Below are positions 1-9,895 of a stretch of DNA of 64,000 nt, one piece after another. Origin of the DNA: Tetrapisispora phaffii CBS 4417 (lineage: Eukaryota > Ascomycota > Saccharomycetes > Saccharomycetales > Saccharomycetaceae); NCBI RefSeq assembly GCF_000236905.1, contig NC_016525.1, forward strand, positions 1 through 64,000. Reading direction: 5' to 3'. The position numbers and the translations under genes are program-made. Below the pieces are notes generated by a model. It was not told where the DNA came from. It did not search any database and saw nothing but the letters and a program-made list of their open reading frames with translations. How positions within the stretch are numbered: position 1 is the first letter of the stretch; each line of letters opens with the position of its first letter.

Positions 1-148
1 GGTTTGGATTATTACTAAACTGCTTCATCAACTTATTAGCCTTCTCTTGAGATCTAGCAGTCCCAATGACTTTGTAATTTTGCTTTAACAAGCCATCAAC
101 GATATGTTGGGCAATAAAACCTGTGGCACCTGAAATAAAAGCAGACAT
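1..148 (-). CDS. GRE2-like NADPH-dependent aldehyde/methylglyoxal reductase, 5' end only
   Basis: Only the first 49 codons are inside the window; the gene runs off the left edge. The protein starts [17 protein letters not shown] and shows the extended short-chain dehydrogenase nucleotide-binding motif GATGFIA at residues 7-13, followed by a basic AR pair near residues 32-33, as expected for NADPH preference. This start is characteristic of the yeast Gre2 / YDR541C / YGL039W / YGL157W family, which reduces methylglyoxal, isovaleraldehyde and ketones in the cytosol. Several paralogs usually exist, so a one-to-one match to GRE2 cannot be claimed from the fragment. The ATG is the only plausible start. 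Confidence 0.85.
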   Translation of the reverse strand, partial: MSAFISGATGFIAQHIVDGLLKQNYKVIGTARSQEKANKLMKQFSNNPN

Positions 149-1417
149 CTTTCTTTTTACTTGTTTTTAATCTAATTTCTGTGTGACTATAGCCTGTACT
201 AGATATTATCCAATTGATGTGTATATATGTAGATATATATTCAATTTGATGATACTATTTGTTGCTGTGTATTAGTTTTTTGGTTTTAAAACTACTCAGG
301 TGAAAATTGTGAAGAAAGATACATCGTCTTCCTGATAAACTGACAAAATATCAATCGCATTTTATATGTAACCTTTTTTTTCTTTCAGTCGATACTGGAA
401 TTCTATCTTTAATTGAAGCTGTGCCTCAAAACAGTAGCAAAAATCACTTAATTGACTGCAATTACTTACTTACCATAACGAAATATATCCAGGAATATAG
501 GTATGTGTGTGAATGTATTAAAGCATCTCCGTCTCTTCTCCGTTTACCAAAATATTTAATAAGCCCCTAAGTACCACCGCTGCACCCATTTCACCGATGT
601 CTTACGTTTTCGAAATTCGAAAAATTTGCAAAATTGAAAAGAAGAAAAAGCAATTCTAATCACCGCTTTAAGACAACCGGGCTCTTTTTCAGTATGGGGA
701 GCATAGTCATGAGTTATTATAATACCTAAATATCGAATTTTTAATTAATAATCATTAATGAGTAAGATATTAATTTACAAGATATAGTGTCTTTGTATGT
801 GTTTCGACGTATATCAATTTTGATTTGAGTTCAACAATTGATACATGCAAGATCCTATACTAAGATGTTTCTAGAAGAAAGAATTTATTGAAGATGATTA
901 GTTGCAGGTATACGGTTTCGACGAATGTAACCTTCAGTTTTATATCTTTTTAACAACTGTAACTCCGTAATTTGTTCCATAGATAAGATAATGTTGAAAT
1001 ATTAACGGCACGGCGCGGTAATATAAAATTTGTTTCTAGTCTTCCTTAATCAAAAACCACATTTAATATTAAACATGTATATTGGGATATTAAAATTCGT
1101 GAATTGATTGTTTTTTTAAGTACAGTGGTTAGAATGTTCCGATAAAAGACAAAGATCTTCATAAGATTTTCCTGAACAAAACAAGAATTTACATCACTTA
1201 ATAAACTATCTATTTTAGAGATATCAGAGAGTGTCTACATTGCGATTCTTTTGGCTAAACATTATTTAAGAGAAAAGATGTAAAAATAAAGTTTCATATA
1301 CATTTAACTTTGTCCATTGTTAGTATTTGCTTGTTTTTCTGAGATCTAGATTTCTATAATAATAGTATATAGGAACAAATTTTTTGTTCATTTTGAGATT
1401 GATAAAAGCTAATCAGC
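149..1417. other. Intergenic region, promoter side of the GRE2-like gene
   Basis: No coding potential was seen. It separates the 5' end of the GRE2-like gene from the 3' end of the glycosyltransferase-like gene. It contains a TTCGAA-type element at 608-625 that recurs exactly upstream of FPS1, and otherwise AT-rich sequence. Confidence 0.6.
608..625 (+). promoter_or_regulatory. TTCGAA-double element, copy 1 (upstream of the GRE2-like gene)
   Basis: The sequence TTTCGAAATTCGAAAAAT lies about 460 bp upstream of the GRE2-like start. The identical 18-mer is at 28768-28785 (upstream of FPS1), and its 15-bp core TTTCGAAATTCGAAA occurs in reverse complement at 55634-55648. Function is unknown; the exact recurrence in intergenic DNA is what is seen. 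Confidence 0.45.
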
Positions 1418-2608
1418 TCAAGCTGTGAGACTGCCTTTTTCAAAGATTTTTCTCCAACTTCTTAATGACTCTAATCTTCTGTCTTGCATAATATCTCTAC
1501 ATTCATTTATGTGTTCCAGATATGATCTGCTTTCTAATAATTGTTTCAATTCTTCCCAGCTTTCATATTGGATAAAACAGTTACTGAATTTCGGATCATT
1601 ATAGAAATCACAATATTTTGCCCAATTTTTCTTATCGAGTTTTTTAGAGAAGTTCAAATCACCGATGTCATTACATAGACGACCTTCACAGACAACATCC
1701 AAGAAAGATGGCGAAGGAATTGCTATTAAAACACCATGTGCTATATTTTCCCACATTTTCATGACAGAGACTTGATGAGGTAAATGAACAATGATGGAAT
1801 TATATTGACTTAAAGTTTTTGGGCCACCATATAATTCCGGTAATTTTTTACAGGTATAGCCAGTATGTTCTTGAACGGATTTGAATAAGTAGTCAGTATC
1901 TTGCTTGACTCTACCAGCGATTAGACAAGGAGGATTTTTTTCTTCATTATCAATAGTCTTTGCTTCCATGTCTGTGTAACCAAAAGGTCTAATAACTGGG
2001 TACTCGGCAGTAATATTGACACCCTTAAACTTAGCATAAGGAACTTCGAATATATTGTTTGGAATAAGGTTTGTTCTAAATTCATCTTCTCTGTTTAAAG
2101 AAAAATCTAAATCTTTTAAGAACTTGTTTTTATCCTCCTTCTTTGCACAGAAATCAGCACGTTGAGAAACAATAAAATGTAAATTCTTACATTTTGATTT
2201 TCTATCTCTAATAAAATTCCAACCATCAGTTAAACAATCTGTCACAAATATATAATCAGAAGTTTCACAAATTTCATCGGCTTCTTCGTTTGTTAGAATG
2301 TATGGAGATTCACCTTTAGGCTCAATTAATTTAGTATAGTAAGTGACATTTTTAAGTTCTAGAAAATCTACTAAGAAGCCGAAATCCTTCTTTGTACCAG
2401 GATGTCTTGAAACAAACGTAACTCTCTTCTCATTATAACGGAGCTCAGGTTCCTCATGCACTGTTTTAAAATTGAACAAATTTGGTGTTATAGAAAAAGC
2501 TGTGTTCGTAGCATCAATTGAATTGATATCCACCGCCTTAGTTGTGAATAATGATACAAGTATAATCGAAATACACACAAAGATTATAATCTTTTGTCTT
2601 CTTAGCAT
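1418..2608 (-). CDS. Type II membrane glycosyltransferase-like protein (uncharacterised fungal family)
   Basis: A 396-residue protein with a short basic N-terminus (MLRRQK) and one hydrophobic segment at about residues 7-24, then a lumenal-type domain: the layout of a Golgi type II enzyme. Conserved-looking blocks are SRHPGT (about residue 67), DCLTDGW (about 124), YGGPKTL (about 263) and MKMWENIAHGV (about 284), the last resembling the sugar-nucleotide-binding end of GT-B glycosyltransferases. I know no S. cerevisiae ortholog; similar proteins exist in other fungi without assigned function. A related but broken copy lies 1.5 kb upstream at 4141-5296 in the same orientation. The glycosyltransferase call is inference from topology and motif style. 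The ATG is at 2606-2608. Confidence 0.6.
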   Translation of the reverse strand: MLRRQKIIIFVCISIILVSLFTTKAVDINSIDATNTAFSITPNLFNFKTVHEEPELRYNEKRVTFVSRHPGTKKDFGFLVDFLELKNVTYYTKLIEPKGESPYILTNEEADEICETSDYIFVTDCLTDGWNFIRDRKSKCKNLHFIVSQRADFCAKKEDKNKFLKDLDFSLNREDEFRTNLIPNNIFEVPYAKFKGVNITAEYPVIRPFGYTDMEAKTIDNEEKNPPCLIAGRVKQDTDYLFKSVQEHTGYTCKKLPELYGGPKTLSQYNSIIVHLPHQVSVMKMWENIAHGVLIAIPSPSFLDVVCEGRLCNDIGDLNFSKKLDKKNWAKYCDFYNDPKFSNCFIQYESWEELKQLLESRSYLEHINECRDIMQDRRLESLRSWRKIFEKGSLTA

Positions 2609-4140
2609 TCTTACTATTTTCTATACTGGTCCTATATCAATATGTCTTTAAGATCTGAATACCTTCTTAAACTAACACGGCTCGAAGGAAAGCTACCACA
2701 GATGATGAAAATTTGATTGTAACTCAACTCTATCTAAGTATCATTCAATTTTTATTGAATAAACAAATGATATGAGCTAACATATATTAGTTGATTTTAA
2801 ATATAACTGTATATGTATATATATATATTGTTACAGATGTGGGGTGGATAATTATAAGTAAAATGTGTTCAGTTCTCAGGGCATTAAAATTTTTTAAAGA
2901 AACGAAACTGAAAAAATGACAGCATTTTGCATTAACAAATGTATTTTTCGGAATGTAATTTATTGTAATATACACTCTGTACGCGGAACGCAATTGAAAA
3001 ACAAGAACAGGAACCAAATGGTGACATCTTAATAAGTTACTTTCCAAATGAATGGTTCTCAGAGAAGTTACGATTAAGAAAAATATGACCTAAATTTACA
3101 TACACTTCTATAGATTTTTATGTTTGTAAATATTTATCATATAAAGTTTGTATGTTCTGAAACAATATAGCGAAATAAGCAAACAGTTTTACAGATCTTG
3201 CAATAAACCCTTCTGAATATATATCTATTTTGCGAGTTACTGTATCTCTGTTATTGTGAATACTACCATTACAGATGAAATTATAAGAAAGATGATGTAA
3301 AAACAGTCAGTTCTGAGTTTTTAGAGTCTCCCTACCAATTCTATTCATTTTTCCGTTTAATTATAGTTTTTTTTTCATCTCCTGAAATAAGCTATTTACT
3401 ACTTTTGAATTCTTCTTCGTTTTCTTTCGGATGCAGACGGTATATAACAGATATATATTAATTAAATTATATTAGATATTGTATTCTGTCTCTCGCAAGA
3501 TTTTAGTATTCTACTTTTTTCTTGTGGTTTCACTCAAAAGAAAGACAATATTGGGGGTTTTTTTTACTGCATGAAATAGTTTTAACAATTATGATGACAT
3601 ATATTTTTTAACCATATCATATTAATAATAGTCTTATACTATAATAATAATTCCATCCCAGCAAGAGAAGACTGAAAAACATTGAATAATTTCATAGTAT
3701 AAAAAGTAAATTCATATGTATGGAATTATTTCTTGATACAACGAATTATATAATTGTGTTTAATCATAATTATTATCAACTTAATACTTCATTTGTCGTA
3801 ACAGTTGAAAGAATATGAAACTAACAATAAATAAAATGTTATTTAAATTAAATAGTCACAGAATAGCTTCACTTGCTAAACTTTACTCATGGCAGAGCAA
3901 ATAATACACAGTCACGTATAAACAAATTTCCAACAGCTTGTTGATTTACTACATTATCTTATCTCATCGACACTTTAATTTTTAACTGGTAGACGTTAGC
4001 AGACTTGCATAAATGTCTATAACATATTTTAAATTTTAAGAGTCTCAGAACTTTATTGCTAAAATGCATTTTTGTTAAATTCATTTATAAATTCACATAT
4101 TGAACATATAACATTATATCACTTTTCTGTGTTGTATAGG
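2609..4140. other. Intergenic region between the tandem glycosyltransferase-like copies
   Basis: AT-rich, with no open frame of convincing composition. A TATA-rich stretch (about 2810-2830) lies about 200 bp upstream of the intact copy and could serve its promoter. A short open frame on the minus strand at 2787-3047 has no recognisable features and was not called. Confidence 0.5.
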
Positions 4141-5296
4141 TTATTTCAAATTCTTTAATAATTCTTTCCATTGGTTTAATGAAGCATGCCTCTTATCCTC
4201 CATTAAATCTCTACAATAATTTATATTATCCTTATAACTCTTAGTTTTAAGTATCATACCTAATCTTCAACTACCAATTGGATAAACATTTTTCAAATTC
4301 AGGTAATAAAAATCAACATAGTTTGACCAGTTACCTATCTTTATCAATCTCTTTTGCAAGTCTGAAATGTTCAGATCCAGAACAAGCATTTTCGCTACAT
4401 ATTTTATCATAAAATTCAGGCGTTGGAACAGCCATTAGTACACCATAAGCAATGTTTTCCCACATTTTCATTATAGACACTTGGTACGGTAAGTGAATAA
4501 CGATTGAATTATATTTACTTAATGTTTTTGGACCACCATAATGTTCTTTTAAAATTTTACAGTCGTAATTTAGTTCATTCTGAATATTATTTTTCAATAT
4601 ATTTTGGTGTGCTATAATCCTATCAATAATTAAACATGGAATATCTGGTTCTTCTTTTGCAATGTCTTGTGGCTCTAGAACAGTATTACCAAATGGTCTA
4701 ATAATTGGATAGTCCTTTTTCAGGTCGACATTGTTATATTTCAAATAAGGTATTTCAAAGGCATTATTTGCTACGATGGTTGCTTCATAACCATCATCAC
4801 GGTTTAATGCATGTGTAAAGTTCTGTTTGAAAGCCTCGCTATTACCTCCTGCGCAAACATCATATCTATTAGAAATAAGAAAGACAATATTTTTACAATG
4901 CAAGTCATCGTGCCTAAAAAATTCCCAACCATCTGTCATACAATCAGATATCACCACAGTATCGTAATTAGAGCAAATATACCTCGCTTGCGTTTCATTG
5001 ACAGCTCTTGCATCTATCTTGATACCATAATACAGAAAATAGTCAACGTTTTGTAACTGCAAATTTTCTTCCATATATTTGAAATCTTGGGTAGTACCTG
5101 GATGACGAGACACGTAAGCAATTTTCTTACCAATATATTCACCAGTATTAGCGACAGGGCGTATACTATAATATCCAACTGCAGAAGTTACACTATTATA
5201 TACCGAATCAGAAGAGCGAAATATTTTCACAAATATTAAAATTTGTGCCACAGCAAACAGAATTAGCACCAATTTTTTCTTCTTCACTTCTACCAT
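4141..5296 (-). pseudogene. Broken tandem paralog of the glycosyltransferase-like gene
   Basis: It is colinear with the protein at 1418-2608 over its whole length: N-terminal hydrophobic segment, SRHPGT, DCMTDGW, YGGPKTLSKYNS and MKMWENIAYGV are all present. The first frame runs from the ATG at 5294-5296 to a TAA at 4331-4333. A one-base frame change near 4336 then restores homology (GNWSNYVDFYY, matching NWAKYCDFYND of the intact copy), a TGA interrupts at 4267-4269, and the same frame continues to 4141 with NYCRDLMEDKRHASL matching ECRDIMQDRRLESL. Two independent lesions near the C-terminus suggest a recently inactivated gene; a truncated product of about 321 residues could still be made. 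The longest open frame begins at a TTG, so the ATG two codons later was chosen. Confidence 0.8.
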
Positions 5297-6277
5297 GACC
5301 AAAATAATGGTTTATGTAGATTAATATGATCAAACTGGAAGCACGATTATCTTATCTTCTCATGCATATGTTTCAACAAGGAGGTCTACGTATATACAAA
5401 AAAATAAAATAAACTGCTAATAAACGAAAATTAAATTGAATTAAGTTAAATTATAATCACGATAAATATGTTCCATTATTTTCGGTTTACTATTTGTGAA
5501 AAGTTCTTTTTCCTTTATATATAAATAGAGAGTGCAAAAATTAAATAAATTTTGCGCTATAAAATGTAGATTAATTAAAAACAGGAATAAAGTTATTAGT
5601 GTTTAAATAAAACGAACTAGAAAAATTCAACAAAGGGTTCCATGGAAAAACGGCAATTCCATTACTAGCAGTTTTTTCCTCATTGAAATGTCAATAATCA
5701 ACTAAATAGTGTTATTGCTGTTGCATGGCCTAGTATATACTTTCATTATCTAACTGTCGTCATCTCAATCTCTTGTTACTTTAAAAATAATGCTTATCTG
5801 TCACTTGTATGTGTTCAATTAATTACTTGGCAGAGGCTATATTCCCAAGTTCCTTACTGCTTCCTTCTTAGCTCGCTCCCTCCAAAGAGAGGAAGACTAG
5901 TAACACCATGTGCAAATAACGAAAAATACTGAATAGAGAGAGAGATACCAAAACTTCTTTGATGAGATTGTGACAGCTGGAAAAACTGAAATCTTCAAAA
6001 AAATGAAAATGAAAATAAAATCTTCCGATGAGCCAACTCTTCTTGAATCAAATTGTATAGTATTGGAAGTATTGTAGAAACTCAATTTTAAATTGTATGA
6101 TTAAAAGTAAATAATAATCAGCATAGACTCTATTTCAGATAGCCATATTAGTATAGGTACATGTATATTTAATTATTAAATTATCTATGTGTCTTTTAAG
6201 TATTATCCATCAGGGATTAGTTACCTCAGTTGAGTCTAGTAGAGGGAACTTGTGAAACAAGAAAAGTTGAAGATACA
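5297..6277. other. Divergent intergenic region upstream of ESF2
   Basis: Shared upstream region of the broken glycosyltransferase-like copy and ESF2. A near-match to the PAC element (CCGATGAG, 6025-6032) lies about 245 bp upstream of ESF2, as is common for ribosome-biogenesis genes. No coding capacity was recognised. Confidence 0.5.
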
Positions 6278-7231
6278 ATGTCTAATCAAGTTGAAGAATT
6301 TGACGATTTTTCTTCTGACGGTGAAGATAATGGTTTATTGATCCAATCAAAAAAGAATTTTAGTTCTAAACAACATATAGAGGAAGATGTCGAAAGTTCT
6401 GATGATCGTGATAGCAATGACGATAAAGAATCAGGTACGATTAAGCAAAATGATGACGTTGCTAATGAAAAGAGTGATGATGATGCATCCATAGATGACA
6501 AATTAGATGAAGGTAAAGTTGAGATAAACAGTGGGACTACTGAGAATGAAAGAAAAGAAGCTTTAAAGAAAAAGATGGATGCATTTAATACTTTGAAGGC
6601 CCAAAGAAAAGCTAGGCATAAAACTGGTGTTATATATTTGTCTGCTATTCCACCTTATATGAAACCTGCTAAAATGAGACAGATCTTGAGTAGATTTGGC
6701 GAGCTTGATCGTTTATTTTTAAAGAGAGAATCTGATCAAAAGTACAAAAGTAGAGTAAAGGGTGGTGGTAATAAAAAAACAAAATATGAAGAAGGTTGGG
6801 CAGAATTTGTAAGGAAAAGAGACGCTAAAATATGTGCTGGAGCTTTGAATGGTAATACAATTGGTGGTAGTAAGGGTAGTTTTTATCACGATGATATATT
6901 GAATGTAAAATATCTACCTGGATTTAAATGGGCTGACTTAACTGACCAAATTGCTAGAGAAAATGATGTAAGACAATCTAAATTAGACTTGGAAATATCA
7001 CAGGCCAATAAGATGAATGCTGAATTCATAAGAAACGTAGAAAAGAGTAAGATGTTAGAGAACATTAAAAAATCTAATAAAAGAAAAAACAATGGTATCG
7101 CTGACAAAGAAGACAATACTATTGTGAGAAACTTTAAACAATACAAAGTATCGACAAGAAGAGCTGATGCATCAGATGATATTAAGGCTAAGCAAGCCAA
7201 CATGGATCAAATCATTAACAATTTGCTATAA
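6278..7231 (+). CDS. ESF2: 18S rRNA processing factor Esf2 (ABT1 family)
   Basis: A 317-residue nucleolar protein, almost the same length as S. cerevisiae Esf2 (316). The N-terminal third is acidic and low-complexity (many D, E and S). A central RRM-like ABT1 domain follows, with the signature TGVIYLSAIPPYMKP (about residues 120-135), FGELDRLFLKRE, a basic loop and EGWAEFVRKRDAK, then GFKWADLTDQIARE. The C-terminus is helical and basic. Esf2 is known to act in the small-subunit processome and to stimulate the Dbp8 helicase during early 18S cleavages. The frame is open upstream from a TTG at 6230, but the first ATG in a sensible position is 6278. The gene stands alone between repeats and relics. 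Confidence 0.93.
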   Translation: MSNQVEEFDDFSSDGEDNGLLIQSKKNFSSKQHIEEDVESSDDRDSNDDKESGTIKQNDDVANEKSDDDASIDDKLDEGKVEINSGTTENERKEALKKKMDAFNTLKAQRKARHKTGVIYLSAIPPYMKPAKMRQILSRFGELDRLFLKRESDQKYKSRVKGGGNKKTKYEEGWAEFVRKRDAKICAGALNGNTIGGSKGSFYHDDILNVKYLPGFKWADLTDQIARENDVRQSKLDLEISQANKMNAEFIRNVEKSKMLENIKKSNKRKNNGIADKEDNTIVRNFKQYKVSTRRADASDDIKAKQANMDQIINNLL

Positions 7232-8444
7232 TAAAGCTGGAATTATCTTCACAAATTTCCTTCCTATCCAAGGCATCTGCATCTCATATAAAGCACGCTC
7301 CAAGTGAACAGATAAAAAGTCATTCACTGAAATGTGGTATTGAAGCAATTAAATTTATACAACATTTAAGAAGAAATCAGATTTATATAAATAACGGTTT
7401 GAGATCCCGTACATGTGTGTATTTTAGTCCTTATAACATGTAATTCCTGTAGAGTATATCGATAATAAACCCATTATATCATTTCATTTACCTTTAACGA
7501 GAGTAAATTTACTTAAAAATTGTGAATCATCGTACACGAATACAATAAAATTTTTCAGTTCGATTCTTTTGAAGTTCATAATTTGGTGACAAACATAATA
7601 AAAAATAAAGGCATTTTACTAATGAGATACGATTGCGATACGATGAGATTGCGATGAGGTTGAAAATTTTTTCATTCAAAGAATATTAGTGAGTGAACAA
7701 CAATTTCTATTAATTATAAAAGTACTTATATAAGACGATTGTGTTTGTAGGTACTTATAAAGCGGTTTTTATTTCTACTGTGATGAGTAACTTTATAATT
7801 GACTAATTTTTATTATTTGAAAATATGTTGAGATAGCAACTGGGCGTACTGGGAAGACATACTACTATTAGTATTGTTGTAATAGTAATTTGTACAATTA
7901 GTCGAGTTGTAATTGCTTATCTTGTTTTGATGTATAATTTATATAAAATTACATTTAGACAAAACATAAATATATAAAATATGAAATCATGTCCCCTATT
8001 TATATGGTTTCATTAATTCCATTCCTGTGAGTACAATACCTGTCTTCAACTAGCTAAGCATGAAGAACCATATTTATCTCGGACTATATCCGCTTACGGC
8101 CCATGCTTCATCTTGAAATCTGAATTCAAGTATTACTCATATTTCAACACATTGCTGGTTTGAAGCAAGCAGAAATATCATGACACACTACAGATAACCT
8201 CTGCCTTGTGACATCTCTTATTTGCCAGTTCGCTATGTTCCATGGCAAGTGACAATCTGATCACTAATGCATAGATAATAGATCAGTAGGTTTACACTTG
8301 CTAGAGTCCGTACACCTTGTTTTCCAACATTGTCCCTTCACGACACCTCTGAAGAATAACCATAAAACCCAAAGGTGAATTCCCCAGAATCGCAACTATT
8401 TGAATAGCTTATAACAATGGAAGTATTTTTCTTTATAAGTTAGC
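7232..8444. other. Intergenic region holding an orphan PAC+RRPE promoter signature
   Basis: More than 1.2 kb with no open frame that I recognise. The segment of about 7990-8400 is less AT-rich than its surroundings, which is unusual for plain spacer here. A strong ribosome-biogenesis promoter motif pair at 7640-7671 has no matching gene. The region ends at the left boundary of the large palindrome. Confidence 0.5.
7640..7671 (+). promoter_or_regulatory. PAC (two copies) plus RRPE motif cluster
   Basis: ACGATGAGAT (7640-7649) and GCGATGAG (7651-7658) match the PAC element; TGAAAATTTTT (7661-7671) is the canonical RRPE. This adjacent pair is the known signature of yeast ribosome-biogenesis promoters (Dot6/Tod6 and Stb3 sites). 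It lies 420 bp downstream of the ESF2 stop and nearly 1 kb before the next open frame, so its target is unclear. Confidence 0.7.
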
Positions 8445-8620
8445 ACTTTGGTACAATTTTGCATGACAGACATTGTATGCAAAGACGCAATCTCTAGTTT
8501 GAGATTAATTTAAACATTTGGTATTTGAAGGCCAAGAATTGTATAGGTTTTCACTTACTTAATAGTTTAATTTCAGTTAGAAATTAATAAAGAATAGGAA
8601 ATAAACTGAACATCACAACA

Positions 8621-8950
8621 ATGCCAGAACAACAACCAATTGCAAGCTTATATACAATACAAACCATAATTCGCTCTTTCAGTTATGATGAGGGACATGG
8701 ATGTGGCTCGAGAACAATTGAAGAAAAGATTTATGATAAAACAGGTATAGAAGAGAGGATTAAAAATATTGTAATTAACAAGGATTATGCAGTTCTCTTT
8801 TTGCACAAATACTACGACATAAAAAAGATAGAACTTCCCTCACTTGAAAGAAATAATGTTAGAGAAATATACTCAAACAATTTCGAGCAGGGGTATACTT
8901 TTTATTTAATGACATCACATCGTCTAAATTCTAAAGGAGGAGCCAGATAA
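8621..8950 (+). CDS. Unrecognised small protein in the left palindrome arm
   Basis: A 109-residue open frame starting at an ATG after an AT-rich leader. I do not recognise it. It has no signal peptide and no transmembrane segment. It is mixed-charge with a segment dominated by K/Y/D/L (NKDYAVLFLHKYYD, about residues 53-66) followed by IELPSLERNNVREIYSNNF. The homologous copy in the right arm encodes the same KDYAVLFLHKYYD..IELPSLERNNVREIYSNNFEQGYTF stretch with one amino acid change, while the N-terminal part is much more divergent. The stop may be secondary: at the corresponding place the right arm reads through a few codons further. It could be a real gene, or the surviving N-terminal part of a longer decayed gene. 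Confidence 0.4.
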   Translation: MPEQQPIASLYTIQTIIRSFSYDEGHGCGSRTIEEKIYDKTGIEERIKNIVINKDYAVLFLHKYYDIKKIELPSLERNNVREIYSNNFEQGYTFYLMTSHRLNSKGGAR

Positions 8951-9339
8951 ATCAGGTACTGAAATTCAGTTAACGCAACTGCAAACCTCACAATTATATT
9001 TTGTGAAAATAATAACTGCTCGTTACCCATTCTTTGCCCCAATTTTATGAGATTGCACATTTTGAAGGATCAGTTTCCGTATACCTTATTACAATTGCTA
9101 GTTAATAATAATAGGATGTCATTCAACAAACTCTATGAGAAAATGTGTAACGAACTTTATGACATAGAATTTGCTGAATGAAATCATATCATTAATAACC
9201 AACAATTGTAAAAAGGTATAAGGAAACTGATCCTTCAAAATGTGCAAGCTAATAAAATTGGGGAAAATAATGGGTAATACGTAACTATTATTTTCACAAA
9301 ATATAATTGTGAGGTTTTGCAATTGCGTTAGCTGAATTT

Positions 9340-9681
9340 CAGTACCTGATTTTGCTGGCTCCTCCTTTGATGTTTTAGACAGTGTGATGCCCTCAACTAA
9401 AAAGTATACCCCTGCTCGAAATTGTTTGAGTATATTTCTCTAACATTATTTCTTTCAAGTGAGGGAAGTTCTATCTTTTTTACGTCGTAGTATTTGTGCA
9501 AAAAGAGAACTGCATAATCCTTGTTAGGTATAATATCCACAATTATATCCTTGATAGATAATACATCATAAATCTTCTCTTCAATTGTTCTCGTCCCACC
9601 TCCAGGTCTTTCATCATTACCCAAAGGGCGAAGCGTGGTTTGGATGGTATATAAGCTTGCAATTAGTCATTGTTCTGGTAT
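9340..9681 (-). pseudogene. Dead inverted copy of the small protein gene (right palindrome arm)
   Basis: It is the reverse-oriented counterpart of the gene at 8621. The start codon position reads ATA (9679-9681), the fourth codon after it is TGA, and after the conserved GYTF the frame hits TAG (9397-9399); an indel then shifts the downstream part. The middle part (about 9397-9624) stays open but lacks an ATG. Further along the same strand a separate open stretch (9119-9322, LQNLTIIFCENN...) covers what is interrupted sequence in the left arm, so the ancestral gene may have been longer than either copy now shows. Confidence 0.6.
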
Positions 9682-9895
9682 TGCTGTGATGTTCAGTTTG
9701 TTTTCTTATTCTGTATTAATTTGTAAGGAAGTTAAAGTGTTAAGTAAATACAAATTAAAGTATTAAGTAAATATAAATTCATAGAATCCTCAGTGTTTAA
9801 ATACCAAATATTTCTACAAATCTCAAACTAAGGATTTGCGTTTTGCGTATGCAATGGCTACCATGCCAAACTGAAATAGTACCAGATATGTATGC

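Larger units (their letters stand above)
8445..9895. repeat. Imperfect 1.45-kb palindrome (two inverted arms, almost no spacer)
   Basis: The left arm (about 8445-9143) reads again as the reverse complement in the right arm (about 9152-9895). The match starts around TTGCATG..CATTG..ATGC near both outer ends, covers the promoter-like part, a small gene and its downstream part, and runs almost to the centre near 9148. Arms differ by many substitutions and small indels. Within them a block of about 127 bp (8777-8903 versus about 9398-9525) differs at only one base. Outside 8445 and 9895 no similarity was seen. It looks like an old inverted duplication; boundaries are approximate. Confidence 0.85.

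Noticed and set aside
2787..3047. 86-codon minus-strand frame
   Set aside because: Hydrophobic, AT-driven composition ending in a TATA tract; no recognisable domain.
3113..3125. TTTATGTTT as a replication origin core (ACS-like)
   Set aside because: Matches of this quality are expected by chance in such AT-rich DNA.
7777..7990. Box C-like GTGATGA as start of a C/D snoRNA behind the PAC/RRPE pair
   Set aside because: No CTGA box D at a usable distance and no terminal stem; kept only as part of the orphan promoter finding.
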